From Epiperipatus broadwayi (taxonomy: Eukaryota > Onychophora > Udeonychophora > Euonychophora > Peripatidae), in assembly GCA_028023455.1 (NCBI GenBank), contig JAQFVV010006636.1:248001-312000 (forward strand): DNA of 64,000 nt. Reading direction: 5' to 3'. Numbering within the stretch: position 1 is the stretch's first letter; each line of letters begins with the position of its first letter. The position numbers were made by a program, and so were the translations under genes. Under the pieces are notes generated by a model. It searched no databases, was not told the origin of the DNA, and saw only the letters and a program-made list of their open reading frames with translations. Of this stretch, positions 35,640 through 47,094 are shown one piece after another.

Positions 35640-36270
35640 ACAAAATATTGCATTGAGTAGAGTATATAACAAAGAGGATATAATTTTATATATGGGGATA
35701 TTTTATGTAAATTATACGCGGTGTAGTTAGACTGGATGTCAAAAAAACATATTTAATGTTAAATGTAGTAGGTATTGGGATGATGAAAATATATGCAATA
35801 TAAGGCAAATAAATGAGGATAGAATGTTGATTATCTAAAATTAATAAGGAATTAAAATACTATAGTAAAGAAAGCCGCCGAAGAAAATGATTGTGATAAG
35901 TTAAGAAGGGAATTAGAAATTTAAAATTATCCGTTTATTTATTAAAAATAGTTCAAGAGGTAATGCCAACGACTTACAAATCATTAAAAAAATTTAGAAA
36001 CGGCCAAATTAGATATCTGTCTGTATTAGAGTAATTAGAGTGAATTACAGACTTTGAAAGCACAATGCTACATTCACATATTCTGGAGTTAATATTTTTG
36101 ATTCCAGTTAACTGTAAAATAAAGAAGTTTAAAAAAAATCGGGTCATTTGTGAATAAAGGATGTTTTAAAAGAAAAATAAGATATTCCGTATTATAAAAC
36201 AGATTGTAGATAGTATTTGTCAATTAAAAGGTGGAATTATTTAAATAAAATAATTGGTTATTAAACATGA
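35640..36270. other. AT-rich stretch, weak coding-like texture only
   Basis: Purine-rich sequence around 35860-36010 contains short lysine-rich frames but no recognisable motif. No repeat partner in the window. Confidence 0.35.
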
Positions 36271-36274
36271 TTGT

Positions 36275-36500
36275 TAGAGGAGATTTGAACACAGACTGTC
36301 ACGCTCTTTTTAGTTATCCACTCCATCTTATATAATTATAAACATATACATGAAAAAAGACATTCTCCAATATCTGTATTACGTGCCGAACCAGCAATCA
36401 TTTCTCACACACATATATAATCAGTACTGGTTTATATTAAGATAGCAAATTTTCAAACTTGAAAGTCTGTATTCAAATCTCTTCTAATTACATGTAAAGA
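36275..36500 (-). mobile_element. Family A element, ribozyme largely destroyed
   Basis: TTTGAACACAGACTG, GAACCAGCAATCATTT and AGTACTGGTTTATATTAAGA follow the family order on the minus strand. Stem II UUGCU...GGCAC remains but the CUGAUGA block is partly deleted and GAAA reads GUAA. Confidence 0.6.
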
Positions 36501-36630
36501 TCAATATATACATTATATTGGTATTCAAATATTAAATATGAATGTTATAAAAACTAACACGGGTTAATATATATATAAAATACATATTTTGCGGGTTCAT
36601 CCGTGTTAAAAACTTTTAATATCAATATAC

Positions 36631-36668
36631 TGACGTTTCGACTTGGTCACACAAGCCATCCACAGAGT
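36631..36668 (-). ncRNA. Hammerhead-like motif in the 3' end of the left PLE copy
   Basis: Mirror of 40650-40689 with identical sequence: CUGUGGA, six-pair stem II, GAAAC, GUC. See the right-arm entry for the pairing. Confidence 0.6.
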
Positions 36669-36969
36669 TATAAAAAGGTAGAAAGACGGTTGTAGAGGCG
36701 CTACAATCACTGGTTTGAATAAAACATTAAAAATCCCACCAATAGCAAAAATGTTAAATTTAAGAATGTTTTTTAAAGAAATCTTTCCAAATAGGAGGAA
36801 GTTTGCACGTATCATCTCGCTTATTGATACAATCTGGCCTTTTAAGTATCTCAATGGCTTCTCTGATTTTGCATTGGTAGAGATTATCACATCTGGATAT
36901 GATCCTGGTACTAGAAAAATCTATTTTATGACCTGAATCTATAGTATGGAGTGAGAGTGCTGATGATGA

Positions 36970-37100
36970 TGAGTGTTGTTTACTGCATTAGCATGCTCAT
37001 CTCTCCTAACACTGATGCGACGATTACTCATACCTATGTAAGAAGCTTTACAATTTTTACATGAGATTTGATAGACACCATGAGATTCAAGAGGGATTGA
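36970..37100 (-). pseudogene. GIY-YIG endonuclease domain of the left PLE copy
   Basis: GVYQI supplies the GIY half and SYIGMS the YIG half, with a CKNC pair between and RRISVRRDEH downstream, in the usual PLE arrangement. A one-base frame shift follows the HHHQHS stretch, after which the sequence continues as DSGHKIDFSSTRIISRC and ends near KDFFKKHS. The same shift is present in the right copy, so it predates the duplication or was homogenised. Confidence 0.85.
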
Positions 37101-38717
37101 ATCCTTAGGCTTGGTTATTATATTGCTGATCTTTTGATGAGCAGAAATGCTGTATCTATATTATAGCATTTTAATATACGTCCGATACTGTCTGTAGTTC
37201 CTTTTACATATGGAACACAAATCCTAATAGCTGACTTATCATCTTTTTGTTTCCTATTTTGTCTATTTTGGGCTTGAAATAAGGCTTTTTTATAAATTTG
37301 TAATTATAACTATTTGCTAATAAAACACTATTAATATGATTTATTTCTTCTTTCAGATGTGTGTCATCTGAAAGGTTAATTGCTCTATTTAAAAGAGTTT
37401 TGGCTACAGAAACTATCTGAGTTGGGTGATGATGAGAATGGAAATGTAAATATCTGTCTGTGTGTGTATCCTTTCTGTAAATAGAAAAAGATAAACTATT
37501 TGGTGTTCTGGTGACTAGAACATCAAGAAAAGGGAGTTTTCCATCAGACTCTGTCTCCATTGTAAATTTAATATGAGGATGCATATTATTTAAATGTAAG
37601 AAAAATCATCTAATGTATTTTTCCATGTTGCCATATGACAAAAGTGTCATCTATGTATCTGAGCCAAATGAGAGGTTTTAAAGATGATGATTCTAAAGCA
37701 CGAGTTTCTATATATTCCATGAATAAATCAGCTATTACTCCTGAGATAGGTGATCCCATAGGAGTACCAAAAACTTGTCTGTAATGCTGTCCATTGTATA
37801 CAAAATATGTATTTAAGAGACAATGTTTAATCAAAGCAATAATATGGTCTGGTAAATTGCAACGTTGTGAGATTATATTTAAAGCTTCATCAATTGGAAT
37901 GTTTGTAAACAAAGACACGACATCAAAACTGACCAGAATGTCACTAGCATTAATTTTTAAACTTTTTAAAACAGAAATAAAATGAAGAGAGTTTTTAATA
38001 TATGATTTAATAGATGGGATTGTAGGTTTAATGAAATCCGATAAGTATCTAGCTAAAATATGAGTTGGAGAACCTATTGCACTTACTATTGGACGAAGAG
38101 GGGTATCTGGTTTGTGAATTTTTGGAAGTCCATAAAATTTTGGACAGACACAAGATTTTTCACGAGGGATTATTTTATTTTTTATCTCTGTTTCAATAGG
38201 TGATTTATTAATAATAGCTTTTGTTGTTTTTTCCAAATATGTAGTATGATCTCTTTTTGATAGTTTATAAGTTTTATCACTAAGCAGTCTAAAATTTTAT
38301 TATGGTAAATGTCACGATCCATTACAACTGTGGCATTACCTTTATCAGCTGGAAGTACAACAATTGATTTGTCCGATTTTATATTATTTAATGCTTGTCT
38401 TTCTTTCTTTGAAAAATTATTTTTAGGAAGCTTAGCTTTTTTAAAATATTACAAATCTCAGCTCTAGCTAAATCAGCCGATGTAGAATCAATTTTATCAA
38501 GAGCTGATTCAACACTACAGACAATTTTCTAAAGGTATCGGGAAGGTGTTAAGCAAATTGAACCTTTTTCTAAAACGAAATTTCATCTGTAGAGAGGTTT
38601 CTTAGATAAATTGTAAACGTTTTTTGATTTGGATACATAATGTTTGGGGATTGTGTTCTAATTAGCTTTGCATTTTTCTTTTCTTTGTTTCATTCCGAAT
38701 TTTAGACGAAACAAATT

Positions 38718-40757
38718 TACGTCTAAAGATTGGAATTGTAAAAAAAAAAATTGCAAATGCTAATTAGAACAACCCCAAACATTATGTATCAAATAAAAAC
38801 GTTTACAATTTATCTAAGAAAGCCTCTCTACGATGAAATTTCGGTTTTAAAAAGGTTTCAATTTTGCTTTAACACTCCCGGATACCTTTTGAAAAGTCTG
38901 TAATGTTGAATCAGCTCGATAAAATTGATTCTACATCGGCTGATTTAGCTAGAGCTGAGATTTGTAATATTTTAAAAAAGCTAAGCTTCTAAAATAATTT
39001 TTCAAAGAAAGAAAGAAAGATAAATAATATAAAATCGGACAAATCAATTGTTGTACTTCCAGCTGATAAAGGTAATCCACAGTTGTAATGGATCGTGACA
39101 TTTACCATAATAAAATTTTAGATCTGCTTAGTGATAAAACTATAAACTATCAAAAGTCATACTACATATTTGGAAAAAAAAAAAAGCTATTATTAATAAA
39201 TACCTATTAAAGAGATAAAAATAAAAAATCCCTCGTGAAAATTTGTGTCTCCAAAATTTAGGACTTCAAAATTCACAAAAATACCCTCTTCGTAATTAAG
39301 TAAAGTTCTCCAACTCATATTTTAGCTAGATACTTATCGGATTTCATTAAACCTACAATCCCATCTATTAAATCATATATTAAAAATCTCTTCATTTTAT
39401 TTCTGTTTTAAAAAGTTTAAAAATTAATGTAGTGACATTCTGTCAGTTTTGTGTCTGTCTTTGTTTACAAACATTCCAATTGATGAAGCTTTAAATATAA
39501 TCTCACAACGTTCAATTTACCAGACCATATTATGTTTGATTAAACATTGTCTCTTAAATACATATTTTGTATACATGACAGCATTACACAAGTTTTTGGT
39601 ACTCCTATGGCTCACCTATTCAAGTAATAGCTGATTTATTCATGGAAATATAGAAACTCGTGCTTTAAAATCATCTTTAAAACTCTCATTTTAATCAAGA
39701 TACACTTTTGTCATATAAATAAAAATACATTAGATGATTTTTTCTTACATTTAAATAATAGATCCTCATATTAAATTTAATGAAAGTCTGATGAAAACTC
39801 CCTTTTCTTGATGTTCTAGTCACCAGAACACCAAATAGTTTATCTTTTTCTATTTACAAAAGGATAACACACAGACAGATATTTACATTTCCATTCTCAT
39901 CATCACCCAACTCAATAGTTTCTGTAAAAACTCTTTTAAATAGAGCAATTAACCTTTCAGATGAACACATCTAAAGAAGAAATAAATCATATTAATAGTG
40001 TTTTATTAGCAAATAGTTATAATTACAAATTTATAAAAAAAGCCTTATTTAAGCCCAAATAGACAAATAGGAAAAAAAAGATGATAAGTCAGCTATTAGG
40101 ATTTGTGTTCCATATGTAAAAGAACACAGACAGTATCGGAGTATATTAAAACGCTATAATATAGATACAGCATTTTCTGCTCATCAAAAGATCAGAATAT
40201 AATAACCAACCTAAGGATTCAATCCCTCTTGAATTCATGGTGTCTATCAAATCTCATGTAAAAATTGTAAAGCTTCTTACATAGGTATGAGTAATGTCGC
40301 ATCAGTGTTAGGAGAGATGAGCATGCTAATGCAGTTAAACAACACTCATCATCATCAGCACTCTCACTCCATACTATAGATTCAGGTCATAAAATAGATT
40401 TTTCTAGTACCAGGATCATATCCAGATGTGATAATCTCTACCAATGCAAAATCAGAGAAGCCATTGAGATACTTAAAAGGCCAGATTGTATCAATAAGCG
40501 AGATGATACGTGCAAACTTCCTCCTATTTGGAAAGATTTCTTTAAAAAACATTCTTAAATTTAACATTTTTGCTATTGGTGGGATTTTTAATGTTTTATT
40601 CAAACCAGTGATTGTAGCGCCTCTACAACCGTCTTTCTACCTTTTTATAACTCTGTGGATGGCTTGTGTGACCAAGTCGAAACGTCAGTATATTGATATT
40701 AAAAGTTTTTAACATGGATGAACCCGCAAAATATGTATTTTATATATTTTACCCGTG
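38718..40757 (+). pseudogene. Penelope-like retroelement, right copy, riddled with indels
   Basis: The same element on the plus strand. SLFTNIPIDEALNIISQR survives at about 39460-39510 but the RT frame is broken by many single- and few-base indels; GTPMGSP and YIDD are lost. The GIY-YIG region (about 40235-40300) is recognisable with three small indels. From 40.34 kb to the outer end it matches the left copy. Each arm has lesions the other lacks; for example, the right arm keeps bases near 39119 that are missing at the equivalent place in the left arm. Confidence 0.9.
40650..40689 (+). ncRNA. Hammerhead-like motif in the 3' end of the right PLE copy
   Basis: ACU, then CUGUGGA (40653-40659), stem II GGCUUG (40661-40666) with CAAGUC (40673-40678) giving six pairs including one wobble, GAAAC (40679-40683), GUC (40684-40686), and AGU pairing with ACU. 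Helix III would be AC/GU with no loop. PLEs are known to carry type I hammerheads with minimal helix III. The core departs from CUGANGA only at A6, which is U, and has one extra U before stem II, so activity is doubtful. Confidence 0.65.
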
Positions 40758-40774
40758 CAAATCTTCGTTTTAAC

Positions 40775-40795
40775 ATATATATATATATATATATT
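40775..40795. repeat. (TA)n tract beside the PLE palindrome
   Basis: Short TA tract just outside the right end; another lies outside the left end (36567-36576). Confidence 0.9.
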
Positions 40796-40939
40796 AAGTG
40801 TAATAATGTTCTGGCCTAAATGGGTTTATAAGTAATCGTCATTGTTAAGATGAGGTTGCCTTGACACTATGTTGAGATTGTTGATTGTTATTGATATTGT
40901 GATAATCTAAGGATTGACTGATATTATGATATATATATA

Positions 40940-41220
40940 TATTGAACAGAAACTAACGGAAGCTTTCAATGAGTTATATAGTGTAAATAAACTCTCCAAA
41001 AGACATGATACAGCCTATCTCAGCATTTTGATCTTATATATGCTTAGTTTATTTAAGTAATTTTAAAGAAGGGAGTAAATTCGATCTATCGATTATATAT
41101 ATTTATAGAATAAATGATATGAAACACTATTTAAATATTCATGGGAACAAAGCCTGGGCTTTAGTTAATTTACTTTTTATAACTCATTGAAACTTTCAGT
41201 TACATATAATCTGAGTTATA
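40940..41220. repeat. Inverted-ended dispersed repeat, relative of 1.74-1.97 kb
   Basis: ACGGAAGCTTTCAATGAGTTATA on the left is mirrored by TATAACTCATTGAAACTTTC on the right. The middle GGGAGTAAATTCGATCTAT is the complement of the 1.9-kb copy. Non-coding. Confidence 0.6.
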
Positions 41221-41739
41221 TATATATATTGATCACATGTTTAAAATTTGAAATTAATTAAAAACAGAAAATAAAGAACACTATTGTTCAATGCAGTAAT
41301 GCAACAGCAGTTCAGATAACTGAAAAATGTAATAGTATTGTAAGTTAATGAGAAGACAATAATAAAGGCAAAAAAGTATTATAAAGTTTGTACTAGTTTC
41401 CAAAAAAATCTTTAACTAAAAACATACAAATTTGCAGTGAAAGCTGAAAGTATAAAATCATGAAGAGAATTTGAATGATTCTGATTTATGTTGTTTAGAT
41501 CAATCCTTCATAATTAGAATATATTCGTGTTTTGGCCAATTCACCCCCTGGTGAATTTTTCCACAAGTATTATATGTTAAAATGCATATTTTTCTACATA
41601 TTTTATTATATAAAAATTGTGTTCAAAAAATTACGATGGTGGGAAAAAAACACCAAACAAAAGAAATAAGCCCCATCCTGACATGATCAGCCATTGTTAC
41701 AAGACAAGACCATAAAATGTTCAGCATTTTACAACATTG

Positions 41740-41850
41740 TTTAAACAATAATATCTAAACAGCATTAAACTGTTGTGCATGTGCTTTGCACATGCTGTTT
41801 AGATATTATTGTTTATAAAAAAACATTGCGCTATATAAAATAATTGACTT
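41740..41850. mobile_element. Short hairpin MITE with TATATAGCGC-type end
   Basis: AAACAATAATATCTAAACAG (41742) is mirrored by CTGTTTAGATATTATTGTTT ending near 41814, with a GCATGTG/CACATGC inner stem. It is followed by CATTGCGCTATATAAAA, the family end seen at 32.04 kb. Confidence 0.7.
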
Positions 41851-41859
41851 ATTTACAAA

Positions 41860-43395
41860 CATTGTTTAAAGAAAATAGTTTGAATGACCAAAAACATGTT
41901 TATTTAAAAATTTATTATGGTTTTATATATATATATACAATAATTTACACTATATTTATTAGATATCAAGAAACATAAATTATTAATAACTTATTTTGAA
42001 TGGAAATACTTTATTTTCACAAATATAATGTTATATTAGCAGCTAATGTGAATATGGCCTGAAGCTATTTAGAAACTTAGCTTCTACATAAACAATCTAC
42101 TTATACTTACGAATATGAAAATATCACAATTTTGCAATAAATATTCAAAAATTCTAACTTTTAAAGCATAATTCATTAAATATAACAGAAATAAATATTC
42201 ATTCAGATTTTTAAAAATAATCAGAAATAACAAAGATTTCATTGATTTTGTAAACTGAAAATAATCTTTCTGAAATGATGATATTTAATCTTTTTGTTTT
42301 GATTACAATCTATTTTTTTTTAAATATTTATAGAAACAAAATGTAAATATTTAAAATTTATTTCAGTAGTAAACAAAAATATCTTTCAAATGAAGTCAAA
42401 TTTATTATTTTCTGATAAGTAATAATCATTTAATCATATATTTTACATTGATGTGTGAGACAAAAAATGTCAGAAAATACTGAAATGTGAGAGTCTAGGC
42501 TGCAATGTGAGATGGTTCAATTCTAAAACATGAAAAATTAACATTTTAAAATTGTAAAAATAAGTATCTAATTAAAAGTGTTACCAATAACAAAGGCAAA
42601 TGTTGTTATTGGCTTCATGATATCTATTCAAAAAAGTTTAAAAAAATGAAATATTAGATATTAGAATTTTATGTTATTAAAAAGTGATGCATTTAAAATT
42701 AGTTATTATCAGAGAAACAAGAAATTCTAAAAGTTAAAATATTATTAATTGTTATTAAAATATTTCACTTATAGTTTTTACAAAAATGATTTTCTTTTTA
42801 ACCTCTGATGGCTTTTTTGTAGTAATTTCTGGTTTTTGTAACATATGATCCTATACTTTCTAAATGCTGTCTTTTCTAAAATAAAATGATTTCAAACATA
42901 AACTCCCCCCTAGTTGTTTGATAATAAGTCTTTTACAAAAATATTACATCATGATCATTAACAATTACTGAAAATCATATTATGTGTGGCAATTAGCTGC
43001 ATGGGAAATGAATCTAAAGCATCAGCCAAACACAAATTGTTTCATTCTTCATAGCTTTGTCAGACCAATAGAATGTGCTGTCAATCATAGACAAAGGTTC
43101 ATAAAGGTCTATATACTGCTGACATCTTTTGGAATTTTTTTAAAATTAATATCTTAAAAATGGAAGCTTCTTAGAAAGAATTACCATTGCTTGTCATACA
43201 CTATAATTTATAATATACAATACTTTAAAACAACATAGAAAAGTAGTGATTGCAGTACCATTATGCTGCCTAAAATGTCAAATAGGATAGCACTATCACC
43301 ACTTACTTTTGTTAAATGGTTAAAAGATAATAAAAATTTATACAATTTTTCAAAAAGCTATATATTATCCATGCCTATTGTTAAATTAGATTAGT
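41860..43395. other. AT-rich stretch, nothing recognised
   Basis: No supported gene, tRNA-like box or paired repeat. Confidence 0.5.
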
Positions 43396-43397
43396 AA

Positions 43398-43462
43398 TAA
43401 AAATGTATAGTTATTCCACCATGTACATGGTCATCCATTTGGTATTCAATCTCTAAATGAGC

Positions 43463-43509
<47 letters not shown>
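43398..43509. repeat. One-arm fragment of the 24.9-kb family plus (TA)n
   Basis: AATAAAAATGTATAGTTATTCC and CATGTACATGGTCATCCATT match the arm at 25.14-25.19 and 29.64-29.69 kb. A pure (TA)n of about 21 units follows at 43467-43508. Confidence 0.65.
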
Positions 43510-43512
<3 letters not shown>

Positions 43513-44160
43513 ATCAATTTAATCTTAGTTGGGCAGCATTCTCATTACAATATAAATATATATTATTATTAATTAACCTATTCCTTCAGCATATTGAATG
43601 TTTACTATTGCAATATAAATATTGTACCAATCCTGCCATTTGGATAAAGAGAGAGTACTAAAGTTAAGCACAAATTATAATTATCCTGTCAATACAAAAG
43701 TTAATGCTTAATAATAAAAGATAACTTTTGAGATTTCACACCTAAATCCAAATAAGAGATATAAAGCAAGATAGAAGAAAAAATATAAATTTAATCATAA
43801 ATTATACTAATGGTCAGACCTAGCTATATTCATCAAAACATTACAGACTATAATCACTTTTCTGAATCATTAAATCACTCCTAATTAATTGAAAATAAAT
43901 TAGATCTTCTATGGATTAAGAATTTTATATTAAGTTTAGAACCAGAGTACTATCCAATATTGGGAAACCCATAGAAAGATATTCTACATCATCAGTATTT
44001 TTAAATAACATCACAGCTAATTTAAAAGGGTATGAACTTGTATTTCACAAACTATTACAAAATTAATTTATTATATTTAAATGGTCAAAATTTATGAAAA
44101 GAGAGACAGGAAGCTAGATTAATAAATAGCAAAAAAATATTTATTATACAATAATATTCA
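43510..44160. other. AT-rich stretch, nothing recognised
   Basis: No recognisable feature. Confidence 0.4.
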
Positions 44161-44174
44161 TTGATGACATTATG

Positions 44175-44345
44175 CAGTGGCAGAACTCTCCATAAGTGGT
44201 GTCACTCCATGCAAGCTAGAGTAACCAATAAATTCAGGAAGGTTTGTCTATAAAATCTCTATCTAATACCTACTCATCCAATATCTCCAGACTCGTTTCT
44301 GTGTAAACATAAAGAATGGTGATCACATGTTGTTTAGTGGTTGAT
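44175..44345 (-). mobile_element. Family C single-arm copy, cut inside the ribozyme core
   Basis: GCAGAACTCTCCATAAGTG, AAGGTTTGTCTATAAAATC and ACTCATCCAATATCTCCAGA match the left arm at 53.80-53.92 kb. On the minus strand the homology begins at GAAAC (followed by GAGUC|UGGAGAUAUUGG), so the CUGAUGA and stem II half is missing. Beyond the break the sequence jumps to the outer flank CTGTGTAAACATAAA, also present at 54.17 kb. This looks like loss of one arm of a foldback. Confidence 0.65.
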
Positions 44346-44349
44346 TAAA

Positions 44350-45840
44350 AATTACCTTACATTATTTCAATAGACTTAATATAATACATTAAAACATACG
44401 TAAAATATTAAGACACTACTACATTAAGTTATAAAATGTAAATATATAATAAATACACAAATATTAACATCCTTTATCTGATCACACTTAAAACAAGAGT
44501 TGTATCAAAGTCTCCAGTTTAAAATCTTTTGCTTAATAACTTACTTGTCTATTCTTTTTTTATTATCATTAATATTAAAATTGCTACCCTGAAGTAACCA
44601 ACCCTTTACTACTGATACACTTCCCTTCTATCAGATTAGAAATAAAATAACTCTATTCAGACTTTTGATATTGGAAGATTTTATTTCTACACTAAACATT
44701 AACATTATATATATAATCTTGATAATGAGCTGGAGATCAAAATAGGAGAGGTACTATATTTAAAATCATTTTTTAATACTTAGAGTATCCTATTTTATTT
44801 TCACAAGGATGTTGCAATCTCATCGTGAATCAAATTGTTCAATATATGGTTGCTGAACGAGGGATTCTTGGTTTGGATAGCTTTTTGAGAATGGCAAGAA
44901 AACTTTATTGAACATCTGATTTTAACTTATAATTCATAATTAATTACTTATTATTTCACTGGGAATTTCCTTCTACTAACTACTATGTAGTTAGCTCAGT
45001 ATATTTCTAGACGTATGCTTCATTATCAACTTTTTTTGAGCACAAGTGCACATCTGTAGTCCATCCAACTCATGCAGAGAAATGGCTTAATCATACAAAT
45101 ATTTTCAATCCACAATTAGCATACATATTATAAACCTTACATCCTATACCTTCTACTCACCATCATTGATTAACATACCTTTATTGGCCAGTATAATAGC
45201 ATTATTGTTGTATCAGTGAATTATACTGAACAGGCTATCATAAATTTCTTAAATAGTATGTTTAATTTGTTTACTATTTCTATTATCAAAATAAACATAA
45301 GATTATTAATTTACATTTTATAAAATATTATATTAAAGATATGTATTAAAAATACACACTTTCATTAAGAAGATCCATAAATATTTATACACGAAGACTT
45401 TTTTTTGTTAAAATATGAATTAAAAAATAAAACAAACATACTTTTATTTAAACAAACTTACATTATCATTAATCAATCTATTGTTTTTATATTTGTTTAT
45501 TATTTACTTTAACTTTTTCTTTCTGGAAATGAGATATTTCTCTTGTATACCAAACAAACAAATGCATTCTCAAAACAAAGAATTTATTTTTAAAAAAATA
45601 TCTTGTAAATTTTCTTTTTTACTCACAAGGAATGTCCATCGAATTGCAACTCCATGGAATGACATAATATTTATTATTGCATTAAAATTTTATGATCCGC
45701 GATTACAATTTACATAAACACACACACAAACAAATAATAATTTATAGTTCAAAATCTTCTATATAATCTGCTGAAAATCCTATGAAATTTATTAAATGTG
45801 TATATAGATGTTTACAATTTCTTTTCACTTCTCCTTATTT
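44350..45840. other. AT-rich stretch, nothing recognised
   Basis: Open frames here, such as 45481-45717, have no family features and composition like the flanks. Confidence 0.45.
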
Positions 45841-45908
45841 GCATTGATTAATTATATACATATCATACACCATATACTCCTTAATTAACTCTTTACATTT
45901 CTTCTTTG

Positions 45909-45946
45909 CTTACAGTTTCAACTGTCCTTCACTCATCATCAGAGCT
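45909..45946 (-). ncRNA. Hammerhead motif, family D copy 1
   Basis: Minus strand: AGCU, CUGAUGA (45936-45942), stem II GAGUG(AAGGA)CAGUU with one mismatch, GAAA (45916-45919), helix III AC(U)GU, A17, AGC pairing with GCU. Core bases are all canonical. The inner helix I is only 3 bp. Confidence 0.65.
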
Positions 45947-45976
45947 ACAACATTTAAACATATGTTAAATGTTGTA

Positions 45977-46010
45977 GCTCTGATGATGATGGCAGGGCAG
46001 TTGAAACTCA
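45977..46010 (+). ncRNA. Hammerhead-like motif, family D copy 2
   Basis: CUGAUGA (45980-45986), stem II region GAUGG(CAGGG)CAGUU, hmmerhead-type GAAA (46003-46006), then ACUCAUGG, where the expected GU(H) triplet is lost. Probably inactive. Confidence 0.5.
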
Positions 46011-46046
46011 TGGTTAAATATTAATTGTATATGTTTAAATGTTGTA

Positions 46047-46084
46047 GCTCTGATGATGACTGCAGGGCAATTGAAACTGTAAGG
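46047..46084 (+). ncRNA. Hammerhead motif, family D copy 3
   Basis: CUGAUGA (46050-46056), stem II GACUG(CAGGG)CAAUU with one mismatch, GAAA (46073-46076), helix III AC(U)GU and A17. Each of the three family D copies has its single stem II mismatch at a different base, and a consensus of the three gives an unbroken 5-bp stem. Confidence 0.65.
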
Positions 46085-46159
46085 AAAGAAGAAATAAATC
46101 GTATGTTAAAAGTGCATTATAAAGTGTTAATTAAGGGGTATATGGTGTATTATAGATAG

Positions 46160-47090
46160 ATGTTTCATGTAATCCATATCTATTTCACCTTATTGTCCAT
46201 AAAAATTATTAATTTTGATGACCTGTTTTTTATTTGTAATGAAGTATTCTATAATTAATATTTTATAGCACATAATTCTCCAAAATATCTTTGTGAAATA
46301 TTTTGTAGCACTTATCTGTGATATTTACACAGTAAGATGTAATGATTTTATCCAGTGTTATTATATTTAGATTCTCAAAAAACTTGAAGACTTTTGAGCT
46401 GATATTTTATGTATCTAGAACAAACTTTTGTGTAGTTTAACAACTTAGGCAAAAAATGAGAGAAAGAAAGAGAGTCTAATCTAAGAACAGGGGGTAAAAT
46501 CATTTTCTTCTGATGAGGTCATACTTATATCATTAAAGTAGATATTGTGCATATGGCATTTCATGTTATAAACTCTATTTTCACTCATTTCCATGGCTTT
46601 TTCTATTAAGAGTCAAATTTATTCATTTATCCTCTCTATAAAAGTATTTTTAACACACTGCCATTCCATGATGTTAAAATGTTTTTTTAAAACTTTATAA
46701 AACTACTATATTATGTTTTAAAACAATACAAAATATAATTCCACAAATCAAATACAAAATAAATGCATAATTATATTTAAATAAACTAGACATAGTTTCT
46801 TATTTATCTATTTTAAATAACATAATCAATATTTTAAATATAGGTTTTAAATAAATTAAATATTTCAAAATAATATATTAAAAACATAAATTTCTGAATT
46901 ATCCCCCAAACATATAAAACATATATACAAGCCTACCGTACTTTTATCAGTAGTTTAATGTTCTATTTATTGATGTTTAAACCTTGTTTTTGAAATGTAT
47001 GCAGTAAATAAAATTATTAAATAAATTTACTCATATGTACTTTTTAATTAGCTTATTCATTTAATGTACTGGATGTTTTCTATATAAGTA
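46160..47090. other. AT-rich stretch, nothing recognised
   Basis: CTGATGAGG near 46507 lacks the GAAA partner. No gene supported. Confidence 0.45.
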
Positions 47091-47094
47091 ACTA

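Larger units (their letters stand above)
36559..38712 (-). pseudogene. Penelope-like retroelement (RT plus GIY-YIG), left copy
   Basis: Minus-strand order: an N-terminal region with IVVLPADKGNATVVMDRD (38320-38372); an RT frame at 37610-38236 with YGLPKIHK, GSPTHILARYL, SFDVVSLFTNIP, GTPMGSPISG and the catalytic RYIDDTFVIW; a second frame at 37204-37584 with DGKLPFLDVLVTR and FHSHHHPTQ (thumb region); then GVYQISCKNCKASYIGMSNR (about 37020-37090), the GIY-YIG endonuclease signature. PLE RTs are telomerase-related and prime on target DNA. At least three frame breaks separate the parts, so the copy is dead, but it is much the better preserved of the two. Confidence 0.92.
36559..40757. repeat. 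4.2-kb palindrome of two head-to-head Penelope-like copies
   Basis: The left arm 36559-38712 and right arm 38718-40757 are inverted copies of one element, facing 5' end to 5' end. The axis falls in TTTAGACG...CGTCTAAA (about 38700-38727) with an 11-base loop. Symmetry stops at ACACGGGT / ACCCGTG at the outer ends, where flanks become unrelated. The right arm is roughly 110 bases shorter through many small indels at about 38.75-40.33 kb, while 40.34-40.72 kb matches the left arm without visible difference. Confidence 0.9.
45845..46155. mobile_element. Family D foldback with three hammerhead-like cores
   Basis: Outer arms at about 45865-45960 and 46020-46150 are inverted (CACCATATACTCCTTAATTAA and complement). 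A block TGTTGTAGCTCTGATGATG occurs twice on the plus strand (45969 and 46039, about 70 bp apart) and once on the minus strand. A short extra unit therefore sits inside the foldback. Confidence 0.7.

Noticed and set aside
36715-36936. Plus-strand open frame, repeated on the minus strand at 40382-40603
   Set aside because: Antisense shadow of the PLE GIY-YIG region; the real coding strand runs the other way.
36559-40757. Pure fold-back read artefact as the whole explanation for the palindrome
   Set aside because: An artefact should mirror flanking DNA too, but symmetry stops at the element ends on both sides. Local consensus error in the right arm remains likely.
45481-45717. Possible small membrane protein gene
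   Set aside because: Hydrophobic content follows from AT-rich codons; no motif, no homologous copy and no gene context.
46503-46545. CTGATGAGG as another hammerhead
   Set aside because: No GAAA partner or helix I pairing downstream.
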